Part shown: one piece after another, positions 21,083 to 29,100 of the stretch | How positions within the stretch are numbered: the first letter of the stretch is position 1 | Layout of the letters: every line of letters begins with the position of its first letter | DNA from: a virus | IMG/VR virus record: IMGVR_UViG_3300042924_003284 | Location: 1-33,623 of that record | Length of the DNA stretch: 33,623 nt | Direction: 5' to 3' (one strand) | Position numbers and translations under genes: made by a program | The notes under the pieces: generated by a model | Told to the model about the DNA's origin: nothing | Database searches by the model: none | Seen by the model: only the letters and a program-made list of their open reading frames with translations

Positions 21083-21925
21083 ATGAAAGAAAAGATCATT
21101 GATTACGTCCCACAAAATAAGCGGCTGCCATATCAGGTAGCCGCAGGCGTTGGCGTTGCCTTCGTGGTTGGGTTGATTTACAGCCCAATAAGCACCCAGT
21201 ATCATTACACCTCATTCGTGCCAGTCATTGAGCGCGACACGGTGTATGTTCACAAAATAACCACGCTTACATTTCCTGCAAAGGAAGAAAAAAGCGAAGT
21301 CAACGAATTGGCGTATGGCTCACGGTCATACGGCTGGGAAATACGAAAAATGAATATTCACGAATTAAGGCGAAATCTGGAAGGCAAAGGATTCAGAAAC
21401 CTCGATAAAATAGACTTGTTTAAAATGCGTCGTATATGGCTTGCCTATTCATACGAATCCATGCTTATGAATGTACACCACCTGACAGACTTCCCAGTGT
21501 CCATGATCTATTCTTTCTTCATCATTGAGGCGACGACCTCAGGCGTTGAAACCGAACTTTGGAGAAAACACGCCAACGCTGGCGGCGTAAAGGCTTTGAA
21601 AAATCAAAAGTCGGTGACGTACAAAACACGGGAGGTCATTCGCGGGCGTGACAAGTACATTCGCGCCAAGTTCATGAGCGCAAGTTCCACGGAAGAAGGT
21701 ATGAAGCTTTGGGCAGGCGTTTTGAACTCTGGGAGATACGCGGAATGTAAAAAGGCAAATTACAAGATGAAAGGGATCAGGTTGTATGAAAGCATTTGTA
21801 AATGCGTTTACAAATCAGGGTATCATACGGATCGCGATTATAAATTCCGTGCTTCGCTTATGGCTGAGTTCTGGGAATTGAAAAAGAATCATTACCCATT
21901 AAAAGGGAAAAGAGATGAATTTTAA
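21083..21925 (+). CDS. Membrane-anchored glucosaminidase-like peptidoglycan hydrolase
   Basis: A 280-aa protein with one N-terminal membrane segment (about residues 17-34, VAAGVGVAFVVGLIYSP) and an outward spacer. From about residue 125 there is a domain resembling the FlgJ/lysozyme-type glucosaminidase family: FFIIEATTSGVETELW with candidate catalytic Glu 149, then HANAGGVK in place of the usual NNxFGIK, and later LNSGRYAECKK. It would cut glycan strands in the periplasm. It lies in the early/replication block, not the lysis cassette, so it may remodel the wall during infection or exclude superinfection. Upstream 20995-21082 is AT-rich with a weak promoter-like stretch. Confidence 0.7.
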   Translation: MKEKIIDYVPQNKRLPYQVAAGVGVAFVVGLIYSPISTQYHYTSFVPVIERDTVYVHKITTLTFPAKEEKSEVNELAYGSRSYGWEIRKMNIHELRRNLEGKGFRNLDKIDLFKMRRIWLAYSYESMLMNVHHLTDFPVSMIYSFFIIEATTSGVETELWRKHANAGGVKALKNQKSVTYKTREVIRGRDKYIRAKFMSASSTEEGMKLWAGVLNSGRYAECKKANYKMKGIRLYESICKCVYKSGYHTDRDYKFRASLMAEFWELKKNHYPLKGKRDEF

Positions 21926-21935
21926 ATTATTTTGC

Positions 21936-21994
21936 ATTTATTTTTGTAAATATTTTTTTATTTCAATATTTAATATTAAATTTACGTATTGAAA
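21936..21994 (+). promoter_or_regulatory. 59-bp promoter/operator repeat, copy 2
   Basis: Identical to 16746-16804 except at 21960. It contains TATTTTTG (21939-21946) as a -7 element and the nested inverted repeat with arms TTTCAATA and TATTGAAA around the palindrome TTTAATATTAAA. It lies between the glucosaminidase stop and the next ATG. Confidence 0.6.
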
Positions 21995-22032
21995 CAACGA
22001 AACGATATTTCACACAACAAAAACAAACGATT

Positions 22033-22653
22033 ATGACAGCTTTAAATTACTCAGCACCAAAAAATGAATTAAGATCTTCTTTACAGTCTTTAATGACTGT
22101 AAAAAATGACAAGCCAGTTATCTTTAAAAAAACCGCCAATAAATTCCTTGCAGAAAACGGAATTGAATTACAAGATGCTCCAATTGTTATTGTAAAAAAC
22201 GGCATTTATTACCACCTTAACCACACATCTTACAAAGGTTGCAAGGGAAGAAATATTGAAAATGCTTGGTACGCTCCAATAGTTGACGTACAGGAAGAAG
22301 TAACAACTGCACCAGTAAGCGTAAAAGAAGTGTTCAATTCTATTAATTTTATTAACCCAACAAAAAATCATGTAAGCTCAGTTGGCTCTTATGTTAGTGA
22401 GGTAAGATTAGACGCGATTGCAACGAAGATAAGCGAAATTAAATCTTACCTTCCTGAGGGTTCATTGGCTCTAAATATCTTAACAAGCCAAAGGACATTT
22501 ACCGATAAGCAACTTTGGGTTATTGCTTATGCACTTGTAAAGACAAGCTACCGCCCATCTGCAACAAAGAAAGCTGACAAAAACGAGCTACCAACACGTC
22601 GCTTAAAATATGTTGACGGCAAATTTTTCACCGAAGAAATTGTTTACGCTTAA
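22033..22653 (+). CDS. Hypothetical protein, 206 aa
   Basis: Begins MTALNYSAPKNELRSSLQSL after an A/C-rich leader and the 59-bp regulatory repeat, suggesting strong or regulated expression. The middle contains a short beta-type stretch (APIVIVKNGIYYHLN) and the C-terminal third is helical and basic (KQLWVIAYALVKTSYRPS). There are no motifs I can name. A terminator follows 13 bases after the stop. Confidence 0.65.
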   Translation: MTALNYSAPKNELRSSLQSLMTVKNDKPVIFKKTANKFLAENGIELQDAPIVIVKNGIYYHLNHTSYKGCKGRNIENAWYAPIVDVQEEVTTAPVSVKEVFNSINFINPTKNHVSSVGSYVSEVRLDAIATKISEIKSYLPEGSLALNILTSQRTFTDKQLWVIAYALVKTSYRPSATKKADKNELPTRRLKYVDGKFFTEEIVYA

Positions 22654-22666
22654 TAATTGTTTTCAC

Positions 22667-22695
22667 AGGGCAGCCCCCAGCTGCCCTTATTTTTT
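22667..22695 (+). terminator. Intrinsic terminator
   Basis: AGGGCAGC (22667-22674) pairs with GCTGCCCT (22680-22687) around a five-base C-rich loop, followed by a T-rich tract. It ends the 22033-22653 unit 22 bases before the next ATG. Confidence 0.8.
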
Positions 22696-22717
22696 ACACA
22701 CAACAAAAAAAACAATC

Positions 22718-23266
22718 ATGGAAAAGAATTTCACAAACACACAATTTAAATGGACATTCGAAAATATTTCGGATAACATTCCAACCATTATGCTTTTAAC
22801 CATTATTCTTACTTATGGCATTAACGCCTACCTAACCGCCATTTTTCTCCCCATTGACTTTTGGCTTGCGATCATTGCCGCCAGTATCTTGCAACTTGGA
22901 CGCTTTGCCGTTGTTTTCATGGATTTCTTGAATCCAACCAAAGGGCGAAGTACTTACCCACCAAAGATTGCCCTGGGCGCAACCCTTGTCGCCTTGGTTG
23001 AAATCTTCTTTGGCTTGCAGGAACAATATGAAGGCGGCGAATTTATTACCATGTTTTTATTCGTGGGAACCATCGTTGTTTTCGGTTACCTGCTGGAAAT
23101 CAACTTTGTTGACAAGGGCGTGGAGGCTTATGGCATCAATGTACCTGAGCCAAAGCCAAAGCGCAAAAGAAAACCACGCGTAAAGGTTGAGGCAAAAGAA
23201 AACAATGAAACCACGGGAACAACGGCAAAAAACTTTGTATCTTCATTTAAAACAATAACACTTTGA
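22718..23266 (+). CDS. Multi-pass membrane protein, 182 aa
   Basis: I place the start at ATG 22718 (MEKNFTNTQFKWTFENISDN), downstream of the terminator; a longer frame from 22610 crosses it. Four hydrophobic segments are visible, around residues 20-44, 46-68, 82-98 and 108-127, followed by a highly basic tail (PEPKPKRKRKPRVKVEAK) that should stay cytoplasmic. No family is recognised. It could be an inner-membrane effector for superinfection exclusion, but that is only a guess. Its stop overlaps the TTG start of the next gene. Confidence 0.65.
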   Translation: MEKNFTNTQFKWTFENISDNIPTIMLLTIILTYGINAYLTAIFLPIDFWLAIIAASILQLGRFAVVFMDFLNPTKGRSTYPPKIALGATLVALVEIFFGLQEQYEGGEFITMFLFVGTIVVFGYLLEINFVDKGVEAYGINVPEPKPKRKRKPRVKVEAKENNETTGTTAKNFVSSFKTITL

Positions 23267-23739
23267 GGACATTGATAGGCGTTGACCCAGCGTTAAGAAT
23301 AAAAGGAATGGCGGTTTGCATCATTGCAGACCGTACCATGATTTTTAAAAGGTATAAAAGGTTTGTCGATTTTATCGGAGACGTTATAACCTGGGTAGCA
23401 TACGAAAGCCCCATTGTTTTGGTTGAAGATTCAAGCCTGCAGAATGTGACCTTTAATAATTCGATTAACCGGGCGATCCTATCCCGAATGTCCCGCAACG
23501 TTGGCATGAATCAAGCCGCCTCAAGGATTGCTTATGAATGGATTAAGGAGCATGACATTGAGGCGTACAATATTTCACCTGAGGCAAAGGGTAAAAAGTT
23601 TAATAAAGACGTATTTATACGCGTGGTCGCAAGTGAACGATTGAAATTTGAACCAAATTTTAAACCAGCCAAAATCAGTCAAGATGAAATCGATGCTTTC
23701 TTTCTTGCGCTTATGGCAAAAAATTATATCAAAAGATGA
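23263..23739 (+). CDS. RuvC-like Holliday junction resolvase
   Basis: A 158-aa RNase-H-fold protein with acidic residues in the expected order: LIGVDPA (Asp 8), VLVEDSS (Glu 55), and DEIDAF (Asp 141 and Asp 144) near the C-terminus. The helix with SRIAYEWIKEHDIEAYNISP and KGKKFNKD resembles the RuvC family. It would resolve branched DNA before packaging. The start is a TTG overlapping the upstream TGA as TTGA; no ATG is nearby. The next gene overlaps by four bases. Confidence 0.85.
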   Translation: MRTLIGVDPALRIKGMAVCIIADRTMIFKRYKRFVDFIGDVITWVAYESPIVLVEDSSLQNVTFNNSINRAILSRMSRNVGMNQAASRIAYEWIKEHDIEAYNISPEAKGKKFNKDVFIRVVASERLKFEPNFKPAKISQDEIDAFFLALMAKNYIKR

Positions 23740-24020
23740 AAAATAACGAATTAACAGACGGCTTAACCAACGAACAATGGAAGGAAGCGCAAAGATGTTT
23801 TAACGCACGCCCGAAGCCTATTCGCTTTGCCGACACTGTAAATAGCAAACAATCGGTAATAAATTTTTACCTTAATCCTTTGATTCCTGAGACGATGCCC
23901 ACCTATCAATCAATGAATAAGGAACGAATGGTAAGCATTTGTTACCAACTTTATCATTCAAAGGAAACCGATACTTTAAAAGAATCAGCCGCAAAGCTTA
24001 TAAAACTTATAATTGATTGA
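23736..24020 (+). CDS. Hypothetical protein, 94 aa
   Basis: Begins MKNNELTDGLTNEQWKEAQR with an ATGA overlap to the resolvase stop. It is helical with a Pro-containing centre (YLNPLIPETMPTYQSMNKER) and a C-terminal helix (ESAAKLIKLIID). No recognised motif. It is the last rightward gene before the convergent terminator. Confidence 0.65.
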   Translation: MKNNELTDGLTNEQWKEAQRCFNARPKPIRFADTVNSKQSVINFYLNPLIPETMPTYQSMNKERMVSICYQLYHSKETDTLKESAAKLIKLIID

Positions 24021-24054
24021 TTACTAATTTGTTGAATTGTTGATGTGTATATCG

Positions 24055-24081
24055 GGGCTGGCATTTGAACCAGCCCTTTTT
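24055..24081. terminator. Terminator hairpin between convergent blocks
   Basis: GGGCTGG (24055-24061) and CCAGCCC (24070-24076) form a stem around an eight-base loop, with a T tract on the plus strand (24077-24081). It lies between the last rightward gene and the end of the leftward amidase gene. The minus side lacks a T run, so it mainly stops rightward transcription. Confidence 0.8.
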
Positions 24082-24083
24082 AT

Positions 24084-24746
24084 TTAAAATATTACCCCTT
24101 GCGTTTTCGCATAATCCACGACCGCCCGAGCATGAGACAAAGCCAAAGTATTTTGAAACACGGGGTCAAACATCATTAAAGCATCGTGGTAATTGGTAAA
24201 GAAGCCGTTTTCACTGAGTACCGCAGGCATATTGGTTTGGGTGATAACAAAGAAACTTTCTTCTTTATCCTTATCCCCGTCCGTTGTGTCCATGCGATAC
24301 ACCCATTTAGGAAAAGCCTCCTGAACCTCCTTGAAAAGAAACTCAGCATAAATGTCCGACCTTGTTTTACCCTTGCTCGTGAACACTTCGAAGCCCCTTG
24401 CATTGGGCGACGTTGCCGCGTTGCCGTGAATGCTGAGGTACAACGAATCTTCATAATTCTGGGCGTTTATATTTGCCTTCGCCACGCGCTTTGTTAATGA
24501 TACGTCCAAGATAGTATCGTAAACGCGAACAACGGAAAAACCCCAGTCAATTAAATACTGCTCAATCTTTGCCGCAACGTCGCGGTTAAACACGCCTTCA
24601 AAGAACCACCCGTAACCGTGGAACTTTGCATTATTATGCTGAGCGCACTTTGAAGGGTACGTCGTATAATTGTAAGGTAATTTTTTCTTTGCGTCAATGC
24701 CTCCGTGACCAGCGTCAAGGAAAACACAAAATTTAGATGCTTTCAT
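24084..24746 (-). CDS. N-acetylmuramoyl-L-alanine amidase (endolysin)
   Basis: A 220-aa Amidase_3-type zinc enzyme that cuts the sugar-peptide bond of peptidoglycan at lysis. Zinc and catalytic residues are visible: DAGHGG (His 14), WFFEGVFNR (Glu 50), LSIHGNA (His 107) and LSENGFF (Glu 179). There is no signal peptide, so release would depend on the holin in the same operon. The length matches a single-domain endolysin without a wall-binding module. It is the last gene of the leftward late block. Confidence 0.92.
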   Translation of the reverse strand: MKASKFCVFLDAGHGGIDAKKKLPYNYTTYPSKCAQHNNAKFHGYGWFFEGVFNRDVAAKIEQYLIDWGFSVVRVYDTILDVSLTKRVAKANINAQNYEDSLYLSIHGNAATSPNARGFEVFTSKGKTRSDIYAEFLFKEVQEAFPKWVYRMDTTDGDKDKEESFFVITQTNMPAVLSENGFFTNYHDALMMFDPVFQNTLALSHARAVVDYAKTQGVIF

Positions 24747-24761
24747 ATTTTGATATTTTTA

Positions 24762-24789
24762 AGGGCGATGTAAATCAATACACCGCCCT
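24762..24789 (-). other. Hairpin in the leader of the amidase gene
   Basis: AGGGCG and TGTA (24762-24772) pair with TACA and CGCCCT (24779-24789) with one internal mismatch, around a six-base loop. No T run follows on the minus strand, so it is not a typical terminator. It lies about 16 bases upstream of the amidase ATG and could affect RNA stability or translation. Confidence 0.4.
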
Positions 24790-24821
24790 GTAAGCCGCCT
24801 AAGGTAGCGATTCTTCTGCGC

Positions 24822-25115
24822 CTATAATTTGAATCCGATAAGAGCGAAAGCCGCCGATACCAAACCTAACTTTGCTGGCAATTTCACCTCAATTTCCTTT
24901 CCTGCGCACTCCCTTGATGTTTCCTTTATTTTGTCCCAAATGATTTGAGCAAGTTGGATATATTCGCGCCACGTGAATTTAATTTTGTTATTTTCAAGAT
25001 GAACTGAAATTTCTTGAGTTAATTCCGCAAAATTAAAACTGTAACAACTTATATCCCCAAGAGGACTGGAAATTGTGTCGGCTGACTTTAATGCTTCTTT
25101 TAAATTAGTCTGCAT
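24822..25115 (-). CDS. Small protein in the lysis cassette, 97 aa
   Basis: Begins MQTNLKEALKSADTISSPLG and is soluble in its first three quarters, then ends with a mildly hydrophobic helix (KLPAKLGLVSAAFALIGFKL). It sits between holin and amidase, where phages often place spanins or antiholins, but there is no lipobox and only one short hydrophobic stretch, so neither is supported. Unknown function. Confidence 0.6.
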   Translation of the reverse strand: MQTNLKEALKSADTISSPLGDISCYSFNFAELTQEISVHLENNKIKFTWREYIQLAQIIWDKIKETSRECAGKEIEVKLPAKLGLVSAAFALIGFKL

Positions 25116-25125
25116 ATTATTTGTT

Positions 25126-25527
25126 TTAACGATTAAAAAAACGTGTGATTAAAACACCAAGATTTACGCCTGTAATGCGCTTAATATTTTCCGAAATAGA
25201 ATAAAGCTCCACCGTCGCAATTAAAAACGCTGCCATATACGTTATGTTAGGAAGGCTAAACGTATTCCTTGCACCCTCGAATATGAGTATGGCACAAAAA
25301 TACACTATTATTTTTTCTATTGTCCGGTAAAGCCCACGGCTATTTATCTTTTGTTGCTCCTTCTTTGCCGCGATGATGCCCGTTCCCATGTCCGCAAAAA
25401 CAACGAAAATTGTAAATATCAGGAATCCTTTAATCGGAACAAAGAATGAAAATATCCAACCGCAACAAATGGCATACGTTATTTTTTCCCATCCGAGGTG
25501 CAAAAAGTTTATTAAGGTTGTTTTCAT
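25126..25527 (-). CDS. Phage holin (Phage_holin_4-like)
   Basis: A 133-aa small membrane protein with three to four hydrophobic segments (around YAICCGWIFSFFVP, GFLIFTIFVVFADMGTG, IIVYFCAILIFEGA and the later YMAAFLIATVELYS) and a basic C-terminus (ITRFFNR). The FADMGTGIIAAKK region and the C-terminal half with SISENIKRITG are typical of the Phage_holin_4 family, as I recall it. It forms lesions that release the endolysin. It overlaps the upstream secreted-protein gene by four bases. Confidence 0.85.
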   Translation of the reverse strand: MKTTLINFLHLGWEKITYAICCGWIFSFFVPIKGFLIFTIFVVFADMGTGIIAAKKEQQKINSRGLYRTIEKIIVYFCAILIFEGARNTFSLPNITYMAAFLIATVELYSISENIKRITGVNLGVLITRFFNR

Positions 25528-26138
25528 TTAGTTGGTTTTAACTGCCTCAAAATTACTTTACCATCCTGTGAAATATACCTATTTTTTGCCTCCTCCCAAT
25601 ATAAATCAACAAATTGTCCTAACACTGGATAACTAATTAACCTTATGGCAAACTTTGAAAATACAATGGCGTTCTTTGCCGCTGATCCTTCAACGATATA
25701 CCTGAATGCACTTGTATTTTTATTGTAATTAAAGTCAACGGCTGCCGTTGTTCCAAGCGACGTTATTTGCCATTTGTTATCGGTGTAAAATGCCTCATTG
25801 TTTTTTAAAATGGTATCCAATGGGTTTTTGCCCGTTAATTCTTGAATATTATTATTCTCCCTTATGGCTGCGGTTGTTTTCCTTCCGAAGTCATAATAAG
25901 CAATCACCTTGTCGGCAAAGTTATTTGCATTGTTTTCAAAACTTGCCATAGCACCGTTGTACAGTTGGCTTGTATCACCAATGATGGAAGCCTTTTCGTA
26001 ATACCCACCGTCTGTATAATCTGCACGGTAAATAAGGTAATAAGCATTGTCAATGATTTTAACATACGATGTGTCAAAAGTAATTGATTGAGCATTAAGC
26101 TGAGATATACAAAGCAATAAAAACAAAATCTTTTTCAT
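25524..26138 (-). CDS. Protein with signal peptide, 204 aa, unknown function
   Basis: The N-terminus MKKILFLLLCISQLNAQS is a textbook Bacteroidota signal peptide (basic start, hydrophobic core, small residue before Gln), so the product should leave the cytoplasm. The mature part is rich in Tyr, Asn and Thr with no clear motif (SITFDTSYVKIIDNAYYLIY, ending GKVILRQLKPTK). It lies between the fibre gene and the holin, overlapping the holin by four bases. A Sec-exported protein in a late operon suggests action in the periplasm or outside: lysis accessory, adhesin chaperone or host-surface modification. No evidence decides. Confidence 0.7.
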   Translation of the reverse strand: MKKILFLLLCISQLNAQSITFDTSYVKIIDNAYYLIYRADYTDGGYYEKASIIGDTSQLYNGAMASFENNANNFADKVIAYYDFGRKTTAAIRENNNIQELTGKNPLDTILKNNEAFYTDNKWQITSLGTTAAVDFNYNKNTSAFRYIVEGSAAKNAIVFSKFAIRLISYPVLGQFVDLYWEEAKNRYISQDGKVILRQLKPTK

Positions 26139-26153
26139 GTTTATTTTTTTAGT

Positions 26154-29100
26154 TTATTTAATTGCAAGCCAAAATATTTTAACGCTTTTACTTGAAGCTT
26201 CTGTACCGTCATAATTCCATGCTTGCACGGAAAAAGTTGTATCGTTTTTGCCATAAACTTCAAATATTATTTTTTCTGCTCCAGCTAAACCAGCCGAAGT
26301 TACCAATACACTTGTTGGTGTTGCTCCAAGTCCATGAGTAACGGTGAATATTGCTGAGGGTGACCCTGTTGTTGCAGTTGTTTCACCCCGTGTCATTAAC
26401 CCTGTTTGCGCCACCGTTGTAACCTCGCCCACCACGTTGCTCCCGTCTTTTCCGAGTAAACTTGTCGGCGTTGCCGTTACCGTGTTTATTCTTACTTCAC
26501 CGTTTACATCAAGTGTTTTCGTCGGTGATGCGTAACCAATGCCCACGCGATCCGTCGAGGCATCCACGAAAACCATATTTGCGTTGCCGTCGCTTTCCAC
26601 GCGAAAGTCGGCGTCGGCTGAGCCTTCATTGAACACGGCTGAGCCATGAACTTCGAGTTTTGCGGCTGGATTTGTTGTACCAATACCAATATTACCCGAA
26701 GAATTTATATTTAATCTAAATGCAGCGTTTTCAATGTCGTAAATAAATAAGTCTTGTAAATTATTTGTAGCAAAACTTCTTCCAATTAAAAATCCTGATG
26801 TTATTCCATTTGAAGCATTATTTAAAAGTATAGAATTTTGATTACCTCCTGCTATATTTAACCTACTTGTAAGAATTGTACCATTGACATCAAGCTTCGC
26901 GTTTGGCGAAGTTGTACCTACGCCTATATTACCATCATTCTTTACCCATAATCTATTAATATTATTTGTTACATCATATATGCCAAATCCCGAAGTTGTT
27001 AGTGTTCCATTAAATAAATAAAAACTATTAACACTTGAAATAGTATCAAATAATATTCCATTTTGAGCAATACCGCCTCTTAAAAATATTTTTGCATTAT
27101 CATTTGTTTTTAAATCTAATAAATAATTTGGATCAATATTTCCTATGCCTATTTTGGTTCCTGAATCATAAACTAAAGAATTTCCTAAAATTCTTGTTCC
27201 TGTAAATTTTGGTATGTAATTTGTCGTTCCACTTCCAGTAAGATAAGTCCCTGCCGCCGTGCCCGTGCGCAAGTAATTTGTAAGCATAGAAGCCGTGTCA
27301 AACCTTGTTACAAGGAAATTGGTATCAGCAAGTAAACTTGATGAAGCAAGGCTCAACCCTGCGCCCAATGTCACCTGACCCAAGTCACCGTCTGCATCTG
27401 CACCGACAAGGCGCGTGGGTGCGTCGGTGGTTAAATCCGTAATCCTTACTTCGCCTGCAACTTCAAGGTCACGGTTTGGCGCATTCGTTTTTATCCCTGC
27501 TTTCGAGGCTGCGGCAATCGTTGTTCCCGTGCCACTTGCGCCCGTGAAAAATAAAACGTTTTGGTAAACGCCTTGATTTGAGCCGTTGTTGGTGGGAAGG
27601 TCTACTTGGTTGCCTATGGCGACGTTGGCGGCGGCGGCGGCACTGATGTTGTCGGCGGCGTTGCGGCCTATGGCGATGTTATTCGAACCAGTGAGCGTGT
27701 CGGCAACGGTTGCATTGTAGCCAGCCCTTTGCCCTAAAAACATATTATATTGACCTTGACGCGCATTCTCTCCAGCGCTTTCGCCAATACCTATATTGTA
27801 ACTATTTCTTGTATTAGATAGTGCTTGAAAGCCTATTGCAATGTTATAATTAGAAATTCTATTCAAATACAATGTCCTATATGCACCGATTGCAATGTTG
27901 AACAATCCAGATGCATTTGTAAAACCAGATTCTTCACCCAGAAATATATTGTTTGAACCGCTGGTATTATTTCTGCCAGAACTATTGCCAATAAAAAGAT
28001 TAATGTTTCCTGATGTATTTGCATAGCCAGCGCGAAGTCCGAAAAAATTGTTATTTGAGCCAGTGGTATTTGAATTCCCGCTTTCAAGTCCGAAAAAATT
28101 GTTATTTGAGCCAGTGGTATTTGAATACCCGGAATAACTGCCAAAAAAATTGTTATTTGATGCAGTAGTTAATGAAAAGCCAGCATATAACCCAAAACAA
28201 TTATTTGAAAAGCCAGTGGTGTTTCTTATGCCGCTCTCAAAACCGAAAAAATTATTATAATAACCTGAAGTGTTATTCTGACCCGCATTTGTTCCAAAAA
28301 AATTATTGTTAAATCCGGTAGTATTATTTCTGCCAGCATTTGCTCCGAAAAAATTATTTGATGTTCCGGTAGCATATCTGCCGGCGTTCGTACCAAAACC
28401 AATCGTAGCTGCTGATGGCATTTGAATGGAACTGTAAATAGTTGCGTCGTTATCGTTTTGCCCTGCCAATAAAACAGAAGCTGGATTTGCAATTTGCACA
28501 ACGCTAACATTATCTAAATTACCCGTAAACGTAGAAGTTGTAAAGCGAAATCCACCTGTTGCGCTTGTTGGTAATAAAACCACCACGTTTGCCGTTGCAT
28601 TGTGAGTTGGCAGTGTGTAAGTCACATTACCAATCGCCGCCGTCAGCGTTCCAGCGCTATAACTTGCAAGCGTGTACGTAATTTCATAAGCATTCCCATT
28701 TGTAATAGTCAAGGCTGGCGTGTAAGTTAATGTTCCCGTCGCTGCCGTTGCTACCGCTACCGTTCCGTTGAATGTCCAACCCGTGCCGCGTGTCCAATTC
28801 GTTGTATCTGCGCCAAATGTTTGATTTGTCACAACTGTTGTTCTTACAGGCTCTTGACTATTTTTTATAATTAAGTTTGCACCCGATGGTACGGTGGTCA
28901 TGTTGATACCAAGCGACTTGTTGGCTGCGCTCCAACGTAAAGCAGTGTCCGAAACAACGCTGCTACTTGAATTAAAATACGCCACCTGCCCACTTGTTCC
29001 GCTGATTTGATTATCCCGTGCGAAGGCTGAGGTATCACTTACCAAAAGGGCTTCGGTTGTATCTCTCCATAAACCACCTCTGTAATACAAGGAAGCCCTG

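Noticed and set aside
24762-24789. Terminator between the 97-aa gene and the amidase gene.
   Set aside because: The stem is good but no T run follows on the transcribed strand.
27712-28358. Regular repeats that might be a CRISPR array.
   Set aside because: The units are 51-bp in-frame coding repeats of the fibre head, without unique spacers.
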